Source: Hymenobacter rubidus (GTDB lineage Bacteria > Bacteroidota > Bacteroidia > Cytophagales > Hymenobacteraceae). From it: 64,000 nt of DNA. The notes beneath the pieces are model-generated. The model worked only from the letters and a program-made list of their open reading frames with translations, did no database searches and was not told the origin of the DNA. The DNA lies in assembly GCF_016734815.1 (NCBI RefSeq), contig NZ_JAERQF010000020.1, positions 1-64,000 on the forward strand, read 5' to 3'. Each line of letters begins with the position of its first letter. The first letter of the stretch is position 1. The position numbers and the translations under genes were made by a program. Positions 48,607 through 57,492 of this stretch are shown piece by piece.

Positions 48607-48815
48607 GAACGTCATGCTGAGCTGGTCGAAGCATCTCTACCGCTTCGTTCAGGCGTCAACCTCACCCCCGGCCCCTCTCCAAAAGAGAGGGGAGCCTAAC
48701 GACTTCCATCAGGAGCAAATCCGGTGCCCCCTCTTTTTTGGAGAGGGGGTCAGGGGGTGAGGTTGACGTGAGTACGAAGCGGGAGAGATACTTCGGCTGC
48801 GCTCAGCATGACGTT
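48607..48815. repeat. family A repeat with a family B repeat nested in its loop
   Basis: Outer arms of family A, GAACGTCATGCTGAGCTGG to CGCTTCGTTC (left) and GAAGCGGGAGAGATACTTCG to CATGACGTTC (right), enclose a complete family B element at 48655-48766. Confidence 0.9.
48655..48766. repeat. family B palindromic repeat nested in family A
   Basis: Arms GTCAACCTCACCCCCGGCCC and GGGGGTGAGGTTGAC, inner stem CCTCTCCAAAAGAGAGGGG. It replaces the usual A/T-rich loop of family A. Confidence 0.9.
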
Positions 48816-48867
48816 CTAGAGGTTGTTCGCTGCGTGTCGTTCAACGACGAGCCGCGAATACGCGGCG

Positions 48868-49929
48868 CTACGCCTCCACCTTCTCAGCGGCTTTGGAGCG
48901 GAGCTGGCGCACGGTGGCGCCGGTGGCCCACAGCTCGGAGTCGCGCACTTCCTTCAGCTCGGCTTCCAGCTCGGTGCGGTAGTTGGGGGTAGTGCCGCGC
49001 TCGATGGTGCGGCGGGCTTCCTCGCCGCTGGCCACGCTGTCGTACAGCTCGTTGAGGACCGGCAGGGTGGCTTCGCGGAACTTGCCTTTCCAGTCCAGGG
49101 CGCCGCGCTGGGCGGTTACGGAGCAGTTGGCAAACATCCAGTCCATGCCGTTTTCGCCCACCAGCGGCACCAGGCTCTGGGTGAGTTCTTCCACGGTTTC
49201 GTTGAAGGCCTCGGAGGGCGAGTGGCCGCGCTGGCGCAGCACCTGGTACTGCGCCTCAATGATGCCGGCCAGGGCGCCCATCAGCACGCCGCGCTCGCCG
49301 GTGAGGTCGGAGTACACCTCCTTCTTGAAGTCGGTTTCGAACAGGTAGCCCGAGCCCACGCCGATGCCCATGGCCAGCGCCTTTTCGTAGGCGTGCCCCG
49401 TCGCATCCTGGTACACGGCAAACGACGAGTTCAACCCGCCCCCGGCCACGAACAGGCGGCGCAGGCTGGTGCCGCTGCCCTTGGGCGCCACCAGAATCAC
49501 GTCCACGTCGGCGGGCGGGATGATGTTGGTCTGGTCGTTGAAGGTGATGCCGAAGCCGTGCGAGAAGTACAGCGTTTTGCCGGGCGTGAGCTTGCTTTTG
49601 AGCATGGGCCACAGGGCAATCTGGCCAGCGTCGCTCAGCAGGTTGCACACGATGGTGCCGCGCTCGGCCGCTTCTTCCAGCGAGAACAAGGTTTCGCCCT
49701 CCACCCAGCCGTCGCGGATGGCGCGGTCCCAGGAGGGCGTGCCCTGCCGCTGGCCCACAATCACGTTGAAGCCGTTGTCGCGCATGTTCAGCGCCTGGCC
49801 GGGGCCCTGCACGCCGTAGCCAATCACGGCAATGGTGTCGTCTTTCAGGACTGCCAGCGCTTTTTCCAGCGGGAATTCTTCGCGGGTCACAACGTTTTCG
49901 TCGACGCCGCCAAAATTGATTTGTGCCAT
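48868..49929 (-). CDS. ilvC: ketol-acid reductoisomerase
   Basis: A 353-residue class I enzyme for valine and isoleucine synthesis. The Rossmann motif is IAVIGYGVQGPGQALNMRDNG, the cofactor loop VGQRQGTPSW suggests NADPH, and Mg-binding acidic residues occur in ETDFKKEVYSDLTGERG and EAFNETVEELT. It has a single catalytic domain as expected for class I. The start MAQINFGGVDEN is normal. Confidence 0.95.
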   Translation of the reverse strand: MAQINFGGVDENVVTREEFPLEKALAVLKDDTIAVIGYGVQGPGQALNMRDNGFNVIVGQRQGTPSWDRAIRDGWVEGETLFSLEEAAERGTIVCNLLSDAGQIALWPMLKSKLTPGKTLYFSHGFGITFNDQTNIIPPADVDVILVAPKGSGTSLRRLFVAGGGLNSSFAVYQDATGHAYEKALAMGIGVGSGYLFETDFKKEVYSDLTGERGVLMGALAGIIEAQYQVLRQRGHSPSEAFNETVEELTQSLVPLVGENGMDWMFANCSVTAQRGALDWKGKFREATLPVLNELYDSVASGEEARRTIERGTTPNYRTELEAELKEVRDSELWATGATVRQLRSKAAEKVEA

Positions 49930-50000
49930 GAGATTATGAAGGGTTGGGTTTTGAGGGTTGAATGTTGAGTTAGTCAGTTAATTTTTCGGGCCTGTGTGGC

Positions 50001-50099
50001 GGTCATGCTGAGCGCAGCCGAAGCATCTCGCTCGCATCGTTCAACGATTGAGTTACTACCACACGCGAGATGCTTCGGCTGCGCTCAGCATGACGTTCT
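50001..50099. repeat. family A palindromic repeat
   Basis: Arms GGTCATGCTGAGCGCAGCCG and CGGCTGCGCTCAGCATGACG; loop CATCGTTCAACGATTGAGTT. It is in the ilvN-ilvC gap. Confidence 0.9.
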
Positions 50100-50121
50100 G
50101 GTTTTGTTCTTTTACTCCACG

Positions 50122-50712
50122 CTACATCGCAAACACGCCTTCGCGGTCGTTCAAATACTCGTTTTCCACGACTTCGGCACCGGGCTTGGCTTCTTCGAAC
50201 TCGCGGAGCTGGCGGTTGAAGCCGTCGCTGCTTTTGATGATGGCGATGCGGGCGCTGCGCACAAATTCGATGAGGCCGAAGGGCTGGAGCGCGCGGAGCA
50301 GGCTGTCGGTTTCCTGGCGGTGGCCGGTGGTTTCGAACACCGTGTAGTCTTTGCGAATGACCACGGCGCGGGCGCCGTTTTCGCGCAGCAGGCGCTCCAC
50401 GAGGGCTTTTTCGGCAATCACGTCGGTGGGCACTTTGTAGAGGGCCATTTCCTGCCACACCACTTCGTCGTTCGAGTTGAAGTACACTTTCAGCACCTCC
50501 ACCTGCTTCTCCATCTGCCGGCAGATTTTCCGCACCACGTCTTCGGTTTCGGTGATGACGATGTTGAAGCGGTGGATGCCTTCGATTTCGGAGGGCGAGG
50601 TGTTCAGGCTTTCGATGTTGATTTTGCGGCGCGAGAAAATGATGGCAATGCGGTTGAGCAGGCCAATGTGGTTTTCGGTGTAAGCCGTGATGTTGTATTC
50701 CTGGCGTTCCAT
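50122..50712 (-). CDS. ilvN: acetolactate synthase regulatory subunit
   Basis: A 196-residue regulatory subunit. The N-terminal ACT domain (YNITAYTENHIGLLNRIAII, NIESLNTSPSEIEGIHRF) binds valine in known enzymes; the C-terminal part (LREFEEAKPGAEVVENEYL) fits the long form. It follows ilvB. Confidence 0.9.
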   Translation of the reverse strand: MERQEYNITAYTENHIGLLNRIAIIFSRRKINIESLNTSPSEIEGIHRFNIVITETEDVVRKICRQMEKQVEVLKVYFNSNDEVVWQEMALYKVPTDVIAEKALVERLLRENGARAVVIRKDYTVFETTGHRQETDSLLRALQPFGLIEFVRSARIAIIKSSDGFNRQLREFEEAKPGAEVVENEYLNDREGVFAM

Positions 50713-50734
50713 TTTTTGTATGCAAGAATTAGAA

Positions 50735-50835
50735 GAACGTCATGCCGAGCGAAGCCGAGGCATCTCGCTCGCACCGTTAAACGATTGAATTACTGCTGCA
50801 CGCGAGATGCCTCGGCTTCGCTCGGCATGACGTTC
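50735..50835. repeat. family A palindromic repeat
   Basis: Arms GAACGTCATGCCGAGCGAAG and CTTCGCTCGGCATGACGTTC; loop ACCGTTAAACGATTGAATTA. It is in the ilvB-ilvN gap. Confidence 0.9.
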
Positions 50836-50858
50836 TTTTTGGTCGTGCTACCATCGTT

Positions 50859-52595
50859 CTACCGCAGCCGGATTTCGCTCACGCTGCACCCTTGCGGCAC
50901 CATCGGAAAAATGTTCTGCTCCTGCGCCACCATCACCTCCAGCATATAGGAGCCGGGGTGCGCCAGCATAGCTTCCAGCGCCGGCCGCAAGTCGGCCCGC
51001 TCCGCCACTCGCTGGCCCTCGATGCGGTAGCCTTTGGCCACGGCCACGTAGTCAGGACTTTGAATGTTGACGAAGGAGTAGCGACGGTCACTGAACAGTT
51101 CCTGCCACTGCCGCACCATGCCCAGAAACTGGTTGTTGAGGATGATGATTTTAACATCGATGCCGGTCTGCATAATCGTGCCCAGCTCCTGGATGGTCAT
51201 CTGCACGCCGCCGTCGCCGATGATGGCCACCACCGTGCGCTCGGGCACCCCAAACTTGGCCCCGATGGCGGCCGGCAGGGCAAAGCCCATCGTGCCCAGC
51301 CCGCCGCTGGTGATGTGTAGACGCGAGCCGTTGAGGCGGCCGTAGCGGCAGGTCACCATCTGGTGCTGGCCCACGTCGCTCACCAGGATGGCCTCGCCGT
51401 GGGTCAGCTCGTTGAGCTGCTGGATTACCTCTCCCATCGTCAGCTCGCCGGTGGCCGGAAACAGGGCGTCCTTTATCACGGCGTCCACTTCCTGGGCGTG
51501 GCAGTCGGCGAAGCGCTGGCGCCAGGCGGGGTGCTGGCGCTCGGCCACCAGCCGGGTGAGCAACGGGATGGTTTGCTTGCAGTCGCCCCACACGGCCACG
51601 GTGGTGGCCACGTTCTTGTCGATTTCGGTGGGGTCGATGTCGAGGTGAATAATCCGGGCCTGCTTGGCGTACTTGTCGAGGCGGCCGGTCACCCGGTCGT
51701 CGAAGCGCATGCCGATGGCAATGAGCACGTCGCACTCGTTGGTGAGCACGTTCGGGCCGTAGTTGCCGTGCATGCCCAGCATGCCCACGTTCAGCGGGTG
51801 GTCGGAAGCCAGGGCGCCGGCCCCGAGGATGGTCCAGGCCGCCGGAATGCCGCTTTTCTCGATGAAGGCCTGAAACTCGCGCTCGGCCCCGCCCAGCACC
51901 ACGCCCTGGCCCCAGAGCACCAGCGGCCGTTGGGCCTGGTTGATGAGGTCGGCGGCCTGCACCACGGCGGCGGGCCGCACCACCGGCGCCGGCCGGTAGC
52001 TCCGAATGCGCGTGCAGGGCGCGTAGCCGGCAAAGGGCAGCTTTTCGAGCTGAGCGTTTTTGGTGATGTCGATGAGCACCGGGCCGGGCCGGCCACTGCG
52101 GGCAATGTAGAAGGCTTTGGCCAGAATGCCGGGGATTTCGCGGGCCTCGGTCACCTGGTAGTTCCACTTCGTGACGGGCGCCGTGATGTTGATAACGTCG
52201 GTTTCCTGAAAGGCATCGGAGCCCAGCAAATGCGCAAATACTTGCCCCGTGATGCAGACCAGCGGCGTGCTGTCAATCTGTGCATCGGCCAAGCCCGTCA
52301 CCAGGTTGGTGGCGCCCGGCCCACTGGTGGCAAACACCACCCCCACCTTGCCCGACGCCCGCGCATACCCCTGCCCCGCGTGGATGCCGCCCTGCTCGTG
52401 CCGCACCAGCACATGGTTCAGCTGCTCCTTGAAGTCGTACAGCGCGTCATAAATCGGCAGAATTGCCCCGCCGGGGTAGCCGAAAATCGTGTCCACGCCT
52501 TCGGCCAGCAGGCCCTGCAGCAGCGCTTCGGCCCCGGAAACCTCGCGGGCTTCGGCGATGAGGGTATCGAGGACGGGGAGGGTTTGGGAGTTCAT
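50859..52595 (-). CDS. ilvB: acetolactate synthase large subunit
   Basis: A 578-residue thiamine-diphosphate enzyme, the first common step of valine and isoleucine synthesis. Motifs: IFGYPGGAILPIYD, the catalytic Glu in VRHEQGGIHAGQGYARASG, SGPGATNLVTGLADA, FQETDVINITAPVTK and the ThDP-binding GDGGVQMTIQELGTIMQTG. The ATG at 52595 (MNSQTLPVLD) is chosen; the frame upstream runs through a translated family A palindrome. Confidence 0.95.
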   Translation of the reverse strand: MNSQTLPVLDTLIAEAREVSGAEALLQGLLAEGVDTIFGYPGGAILPIYDALYDFKEQLNHVLVRHEQGGIHAGQGYARASGKVGVVFATSGPGATNLVTGLADAQIDSTPLVCITGQVFAHLLGSDAFQETDVINITAPVTKWNYQVTEAREIPGILAKAFYIARSGRPGPVLIDITKNAQLEKLPFAGYAPCTRIRSYRPAPVVRPAAVVQAADLINQAQRPLVLWGQGVVLGGAEREFQAFIEKSGIPAAWTILGAGALASDHPLNVGMLGMHGNYGPNVLTNECDVLIAIGMRFDDRVTGRLDKYAKQARIIHLDIDPTEIDKNVATTVAVWGDCKQTIPLLTRLVAERQHPAWRQRFADCHAQEVDAVIKDALFPATGELTMGEVIQQLNELTHGEAILVSDVGQHQMVTCRYGRLNGSRLHITSGGLGTMGFALPAAIGAKFGVPERTVVAIIGDGGVQMTIQELGTIMQTGIDVKIIILNNQFLGMVRQWQELFSDRRYSFVNIQSPDYVAVAKGYRIEGQRVAERADLRPALEAMLAHPGSYMLEVMVAQEQNIFPMVPQGCSVSEIRLR

Positions 52596-52627
52596 GGCGA
52601 GTTTCGGATTTCGAGTAGCGAGTTTTA

Positions 52628-52775
52628 GAACGTCATGCTGAGCGGAGCGCAGCGGAGTCGAAGCATCTCTACTGCTTCGCCTGACGAGCAAACCTCACCC
52701 CCGGCCCCTCTCCCAAGGAGAGGGGAGCCGAGGCGGCGCGGTAGAGATGCTTCGGCTGCGCTCAGCATGACGTTC
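52628..52775. repeat. family A repeat with half of a family B repeat in its loop
   Basis: Arms GAACGTCATGCTGAGCGGAG and TGCGCTCAGCATGACGTTC enclose ACCTCACCCCCGGCCCCTCT and AGGAGAGGGGAGCC (about 52691-52731), the left half of family B. It is in the ilvD-ilvB gap. Confidence 0.88.
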
Positions 52776-52795
52776 TTTTTGTTCTTGTTCTTGAT

Positions 52796-54469
52796 TCAAC
52801 TATCTGTTATACACCCCTCGCTGGCCGTGCCCACGGTGCGCACGTACTTGCGAAGCACCCCCCGCGGCGCGTTCGGCGCGGGTGGCCGCCACTGCGCGCG
52901 GCGGGCTTGCAGTACCGCCTCATCCACTTGCACGTCGATGGTATTGGCGCGGGCGTCGAGCACTACCCAGTCGCCGTTTTCGACCAGGGCAATGGGGCCG
53001 CCATCGTAAGCTTCGGGGCTGACGTGGCCGATGACAAAGCCGTGGGTGCCACCCGAAAAGCGGCCGTCGGTAATCAGGGCCACCTTATCGCCCAGGCCCG
53101 CGCCGATGATGGCGGAAGTGGGCTTGAGCATTTCGGGCATGCCCGGCCCGCCCTTCGGCCCCACGTAGCGGATGACCACGACGTGGCCGGCTTCGACCAA
53201 TCCACGGGCCAGCCCGTCGTTGATTTCTGCTTCGGAATTGAACACGATGGCGGGGCCGGCGAACTGCTCGCCTTCCTGCCCCGAAATCTTGGCCACGGCG
53301 CCGGCCGGCGCCAGGTTCCCATAGAGAATCTGGATGTGGCCATCGGCTTTGAACGGGTTTGACTGCGGGCGCAGCAAGTCCTGCTCGGCGCCCAGGGGCT
53401 GAATGTCGGCCAGGTTTTCGGCCAGCGTTTTGCCGGTCACGGTGAGGGTGTCGCCGGTGATGAGGCCCGCGTTGAGCAGGGTTTTGAGCACGGCGGGCAC
53501 GCCGCCCAGGTTCGAGAGGTCCTCCATGAGGTACTTGCCACTGGGCTTGAGGTCGGCAAGCACCGGCACCCGGTCGCTGATGGCCTGGAAGTCGGCCAGC
53601 GTCAGCTTCACGCCGGCCGCATCGGCAATGGCAATGAGGTGGATAACGGCGTTGGTGGAGCCGCCCAGCACGGTGGTCACCACCATCGCATTCTCAAAAG
53701 CTTCGCGGGTAAGGATGTCGCGGGGCTTGATGTCGCGCTCCAGCAGCAGGCGCAGGTAGTGGCCGGTGTCGAGGCATTCCTGCAGCTTGTTGGCGCTCAC
53801 GGCCGTGGACGACGACGAAAACGGCACCGACATGCCCAGCGTCTCGATGGCCGCCGCCATGGTGTTGGCCGTGTACATGCCGCCGCAGGCGCCCGGCCCC
53901 GGACAGGCATTGTGGATGATGCCTTTGTAGTCCTCTTCCGATAGCTGCCCCTGCAATTTCTGCCCGTAGGCCTCAAAACAGGACACGATGTTCAGCGACT
54001 TGCCCTTGTAGTGGCCGCCCTTAATGGTGCCGCCGTACACCATGAGGGACGGGCGGTTGAGGCGGGCCATGGCCATGAGGGCGCCGGGCATGTTCTTGTC
54101 GCAGCCCACCACGCAGGCCAGCGCGTCGTAGTTGTGCGCGCCGGCCATGGCCTCAATGGAATCGGCAATGATTTCCCGCGACACCAGGGAGAAGCGCATG
54201 CCCGGCGTGCCGTTGGTGATGCCGTCGCTCACCCCAATCGTATTGAATCGCAGCCCGACCAGGCCCTGCGCCGCCAGCCCGCGCTTCACCTCATCGGCCA
54301 GCCCGTCGAGGTGCATGTTGCAGGTGTTGCCCTCAAAGCCGGTGGAGCACACGCCTACGAAGGGCTTGCGCAGGTCCTCATCGCTCAGCCCTGCCCCGAT
54401 GAGCATGGCCTGCGAGGCCGGCAGGCTGTCGTCCTGGGTGTAGATGCGGCTGTATTTATTGAGAATCAT
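52796..54469 (-). CDS. ilvD: dihydroxy-acid dehydratase
   Basis: A 557-residue Fe-S enzyme for the third step of valine and isoleucine synthesis. Cluster Cys residues are in [11 protein letters not shown] and [16 protein letters not shown], with an N-terminal Cys in [17 protein letters not shown]. Others are [14 protein letters not shown] and [15 protein letters not shown]. The ATG at 54469 ([12 protein letters not shown]) is preferred over one five codons upstream. Confidence 0.95.
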   Translation of the reverse strand: MILNKYSRIYTQDDSLPASQAMLIGAGLSDEDLRKPFVGVCSTGFEGNTCNMHLDGLADEVKRGLAAQGLVGLRFNTIGVSDGITNGTPGMRFSLVSREIIADSIEAMAGAHNYDALACVVGCDKNMPGALMAMARLNRPSLMVYGGTIKGGHYKGKSLNIVSCFEAYGQKLQGQLSEEDYKGIIHNACPGPGACGGMYTANTMAAAIETLGMSVPFSSSSTAVSANKLQECLDTGHYLRLLLERDIKPRDILTREAFENAMVVTTVLGGSTNAVIHLIAIADAAGVKLTLADFQAISDRVPVLADLKPSGKYLMEDLSNLGGVPAVLKTLLNAGLITGDTLTVTGKTLAENLADIQPLGAEQDLLRPQSNPFKADGHIQILYGNLAPAGAVAKISGQEGEQFAGPAIVFNSEAEINDGLARGLVEAGHVVVIRYVGPKGGPGMPEMLKPTSAIIGAGLGDKVALITDGRFSGGTHGFVIGHVSPEAYDGGPIALVENGDWVVLDARANTIDVQVDEAVLQARRAQWRPPAPNAPRGVLRKYVRTVGTASEGCITDS

Positions 54470-54497
54470 GGGGGATTTTTGCAAGGGACATTCAGCC

Positions 54498-54626
54498 CGT
54501 CATGCCGAGCGAAGCCGAGGCATCTCGCGTGGGGCAGTAATTCAATCGCTAGCTACGCCGACCTTCGGTTGAAAAAGATTTAGTGGTGGCACGCGAGATG
54601 CCTCGGCTTCGCTCGGCATGACGTTC
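54498..54626. repeat. family A palindromic repeat
   Basis: Arms CGTCATGCCGAGCGAAGCCG and CGGCTTCGCTCGGCATGACG; the loop includes an extra hairpin-like stretch GCTAGCTACGCCGACC. It is in the ilvE-ilvD gap. Confidence 0.9.
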
Positions 54627-54648
54627 TGTTTTCATGACGTATGAAGTC

Positions 54649-55539
54649 CTAAGACGCTTCCGCCGCCACCGTTTCGCCCATTACCAGCGCGGTGTAGCGC
54701 TCGGCCAGCTGGGCGCCCAGCGTTTCTTCAAAGGGCTTTTCAAACACCACGTCATCGACGGAGGCGATGCCGATGACTTCGGCGGCCGTGCCGGTCATGA
54801 AGGCGCCGGTGGCGCCTTGCAGCTCTTCGGGGCGGAAGAACTTTTCGGTGACCTTAATGCCGGCCTCGCGGGCCAGGTCGATGATGGTGTTGCGGGTGAT
54901 GCCGCGCAGGATGCTGCCGCCGGGTGCGGTGAACAGTTCGCCGTCGCGCTCGAAAAAGAAGTTAGCGCCGGGGCCCTCGGCCACGTAGCCATTCATATCC
55001 AGCAGCAGGGCTTCATCGAAGCCGCGGCCCTTGGCTTCGGAGCTGGCAATGATGGAGTTGGCGTAGTGGCCCGACACTTTGGCCTCGATGGGCACGGCCT
55101 TGGGATTGGGCCGCTCGTAGGGCGACACGGTGAGACGCAGACTCTTGTTGCCGAGGTACTTGTCCCACTTCCACACGGCCATGAGCAGGTTGCCAGTGGT
55201 GGGCGTAGTGAGTGTCATGTGCGGCGTGGCGGCGAAGGCCAGCGGCCGGATGTAGGCGTCGGTGAGGTTGTTTTTGGCCAGCAGGTCGTAGCTGATTTCG
55301 GTCAGCTCCTCGATGGAATAATTCAGGGGCAGGCCGATGGCACTACACGAATAATGCAGCCGCTCGTAGTGCTCGCGGGCCTTGAAAATGCGGGTTCCCT
55401 GGGCCGTGTGGTAGGCCCGGATGCCTTCAAACACGGCATAGCCGTAGTGCAACGATTGGGCATAGGCGCCGCAGGTGGCCTGCTCGGCGGAGATGTAGTC
55501 GCCGTCCAGAAAAACAAGGGTGTTACTGTCGAAATACAT
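54649..55539 (-). CDS. ilvE: branched-chain amino acid aminotransferase
   Basis: A 296-residue fold-type IV PLP aminotransferase, last step of Val, Ile and Leu synthesis. The PLP Lys is in EAKVSGHYANSIIASSEAKGRG; others are SLHYGYAVFEGIRAYHT, DMNGYVAEGPGANFFFERDG and GITRNTIIDLAREAG. It is the first structural gene of the operon and is preceded by an attenuator-like leader (55573-55689). Confidence 0.94.
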   Translation of the reverse strand: MYFDSNTLVFLDGDYISAEQATCGAYAQSLHYGYAVFEGIRAYHTAQGTRIFKAREHYERLHYSCSAIGLPLNYSIEELTEISYDLLAKNNLTDAYIRPLAFAATPHMTLTTPTTGNLLMAVWKWDKYLGNKSLRLTVSPYERPNPKAVPIEAKVSGHYANSIIASSEAKGRGFDEALLLDMNGYVAEGPGANFFFERDGELFTAPGGSILRGITRNTIIDLAREAGIKVTEKFFRPEELQGATGAFMTGTAAEVIGIASVDDVVFEKPFEETLGAQLAERYTALVMGETVAAEAS

Positions 55540-55572
55540 GCAAAAAGCGAGTTGGGTATCAAGTGGAAAGCA

Positions 55573-55613
55573 ATAAAAAGCCTTTCCGAGCGCGGGGCTG
55601 AGAAAGGCTTTTT
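55573..55613 (-). terminator. intrinsic terminator of the ilv-leu attenuator
   Basis: On the minus strand a perfect 12-bp stem, AAAAAGCCTTTC with GAAAGGCTTTTT, around a 15-nt GC-rich loop, with the 3' arm ending in a run of five T (plus ATT). It lies 26 nt after the leader peptide stop codon and about 35 nt before the ilvE start, so it would end transcription before the operon. Confidence 0.85.
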
Positions 55614-55639
55614 GCAGGGCAAGAAGGCACTTTCAGCCC
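55594..55639 (-). promoter_or_regulatory. candidate antiterminator pairing
   Basis: On the minus strand GGGCTGAAAG (55639-55630), which begins at the last base of the leader stop codon, can pair with CTTTCTCAGCCCC (55606-55594) with a 2-nt bulge. This pairing uses part of the terminator's 5' arm and its loop, so the two structures exclude each other. A ribosome at the stop codon would cover the first segment and let the terminator form. Confidence 0.6.
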
Positions 55640-55689
55640 TAGGGCTGTTTAATAATGACCAGGACGACGGAGGTAAAAACAGGAGTCAT
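55639..55689 (-). CDS. ilv leader peptide
   Basis: A 16-codon ORF: MTPVFTSVVLVIIKQP. Seven of its 16 residues are Val, Leu or Ile, with the uninterrupted run VVLVII near the end, just before the terminator and the ilvE gene. This is the organisation of the ilv leader peptides of enterobacteria, in which stalled ribosomes at branched-chain codons prevent termination. It is too short to be called by normal gene finders. No Shine-Dalgarno site is visible, as is usual in Bacteroidota. Confidence 0.8.
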   Translation of the reverse strand: MTPVFTSVVLVIIKQP

Positions 55690-55826
55690 GGAGAAAGGAA
55701 AAACCGGACCGGCCTTCGCCGTGCCGGGGGTTCGTGCTTAGCTTGCGCCGCGCGAAACGCTCAGCTTTGCTCCCGTCAGGGGTTTTGCTGCGCCTGCGCC
55801 TCGGATATGCAGTTGGCTAGTGAGTA

Positions 55827-55856
55827 CAATGTTAGCGGCACCCTGAACCGTGCAAA
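55827..55856 (-). promoter_or_regulatory. candidate promoter of the ilv-leu operon
   Basis: On the minus strand TTTG (55856-55853), 18 bp, then TAACATTG (55834-55827), one mismatch from the Bacteroidota -7 consensus TAnnTTTG. It would give a leader of about 130 nt before the leader peptide. The rest of the 408-bp gap (55540-55947) shows no further gene. Confidence 0.4.
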
Positions 55857-55947
55857 AAACACTTTCAGAGGGCCTTACTATTTCTAAACGGGTTTATCAT
55901 CTTCGTAATAATTTGATAATTAACGCCTAACCCAATAGCGGTTTACA

Positions 55948-57492
55948 ATGCCAAACGAAAATAATGACTCGGTTTTTCAATTGATAAAGTCGCTTACGCG
56001 CTCCGAAAAGCGTCATTTTCGGCTATTTGCCAACCGCCAGGGTTCGACTGAAGGCCTAAAGTTTCTGCAACTGTTCGACGCACTGGATGCCGCCGCGCAC
56101 TACGACGATGAGCGGATTCTGGCCCAGGTGCCGGCCATCAAGAAGGTGCAGCTGGCCAACCTCAAGGCCAACCTCTACCGGCAGCTGCTGGCCAGCCTGC
56201 GCATGTACCACGCCGGTCAAAACCTTGACATTCAGCTCCGCGAGCAGCTCGACTATGCTCGCGTGCTCTACAACCGTGGCCTCTACCAGCAAAGCCTGCG
56301 CATGCTGGAGCGCGTGAAGCAGGCGGCCCAGCAAGTGGGCATGAGCCACATTGCGCTGCAAGCCCTCGACTTTGAAAAACTGATTGAGGCCCAATACATC
56401 ACACGCAGCCTGCGCGGCCGGGCTCAGCAGATTTCGACCGAAGCCCTGACGCTGGTGGAGCACGTCAGCCAGCAGCATGTGCTCTCGAACCTGGCGCTGC
56501 GCATGTACGGGTTTTACCTGCAAATCGGGCATGCCCGCAACCAGTCGGATTTTGAGAAGCTGACTACGTTTTTCCGGTCGTCGCTGGCGAATGTGGACAT
56601 GCGCAACGCCGACTTTTTCGAGCGGCTGTACTATCACCAGGCCCACGTTTGGTATTACACCATCACCCAGAATTTCCTAGCCTGCTATCGCTACGCGCAA
56701 AAATGGGTCGATTTGTTTGAGGACAACCCCACCATCCGGGAGCAGCAAACCATGCTCTACCTCAAGGGCTTGCACAATTTGCTGGTGACATCCTACAACC
56801 TTTTGTACTACAGCAAATTCAGCGAGGTGCTGGCCCGGCTCGAAGCCTTTGCCGACAACCCCGACCGGCGCTCGAACCCCAACATCGAGATGCTGCTGTT
56901 TCTCTACATCTACACCAACCGCATCAACGCCTACTTCATGCGGGGCCGCTTCACGGAGGGCCTGAGCATCATCCCGTCGCTGCTGACGCACCTGAAGCAG
57001 TTTCAGCAGCAGCTCGACCCGCACCGGCTCATGGTGTTCTACTACAAAATTGCCAGTCTCTACTTCGGCAGCGGCGATTTTAACAAGGCCATTGAATACT
57101 TGACTAAAGTCATTCAATTCAAAGACAGTGCTTTGCGCGAAGACATTCAGTGCTTCGCGCGTATCCTCAACCTGATTGCACACTACGAAGCCGGCCGCGA
57201 CGAAAGCCTCGATTACCAGGTGAAATCGGTGTACCGTTTCCTGGGCAAGATGAACGACCAGCAGCAGATGCAGGTGGCCATTTTTCAGTTCCTGCGCACC
57301 GTGGGCGACCTCAACCCGCGGGAGCTAAAAAACGCCTTCATCCAGCTGAAAGACCAGCTGATTGCCATCTCGGCAAATCCGTTTGAACGGCGGCCATTCA
57401 TGTACTTGGACATTGTTTCCTGGCTGGAAAGCAAGATTGAAAACCGGCCCGTGCAGGAGATTATGCAGCGGAAGTTTGGGCTGTTGAAATAG
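55948..57492 (+). CDS. TPR-like helical protein, conserved hypothetical
   Basis: A 514-residue protein, almost all helical, without signal peptide or membrane segments. The start NDSVFQLIKSLTRSEKRHFRL is followed by repeated helix pairs of TPR type (for example RVLYNRGLYQQSLRMLERVK, FYYKIASLYFGSGDFNKAIEYLTKVI). Proteins beginning LIKSLTRSEKRHF are widespread in Bacteroidota and uncharacterised. It is divergent from the ilv-leu operon; a link to that regulation is not indicated by anything but position. Confidence 0.7.
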   Translation: MPNENNDSVFQLIKSLTRSEKRHFRLFANRQGSTEGLKFLQLFDALDAAAHYDDERILAQVPAIKKVQLANLKANLYRQLLASLRMYHAGQNLDIQLREQLDYARVLYNRGLYQQSLRMLERVKQAAQQVGMSHIALQALDFEKLIEAQYITRSLRGRAQQISTEALTLVEHVSQQHVLSNLALRMYGFYLQIGHARNQSDFEKLTTFFRSSLANVDMRNADFFERLYYHQAHVWYYTITQNFLACYRYAQKWVDLFEDNPTIREQQTMLYLKGLHNLLVTSYNLLYYSKFSEVLARLEAFADNPDRRSNPNIEMLLFLYIYTNRINAYFMRGRFTEGLSIIPSLLTHLKQFQQQLDPHRLMVFYYKIASLYFGSGDFNKAIEYLTKVIQFKDSALREDIQCFARILNLIAHYEAGRDESLDYQVKSVYRFLGKMNDQQQMQVAIFQFLRTVGDLNPRELKNAFIQLKDQLIAISANPFERRPFMYLDIVSWLESKIENRPVQEIMQRKFGLLK

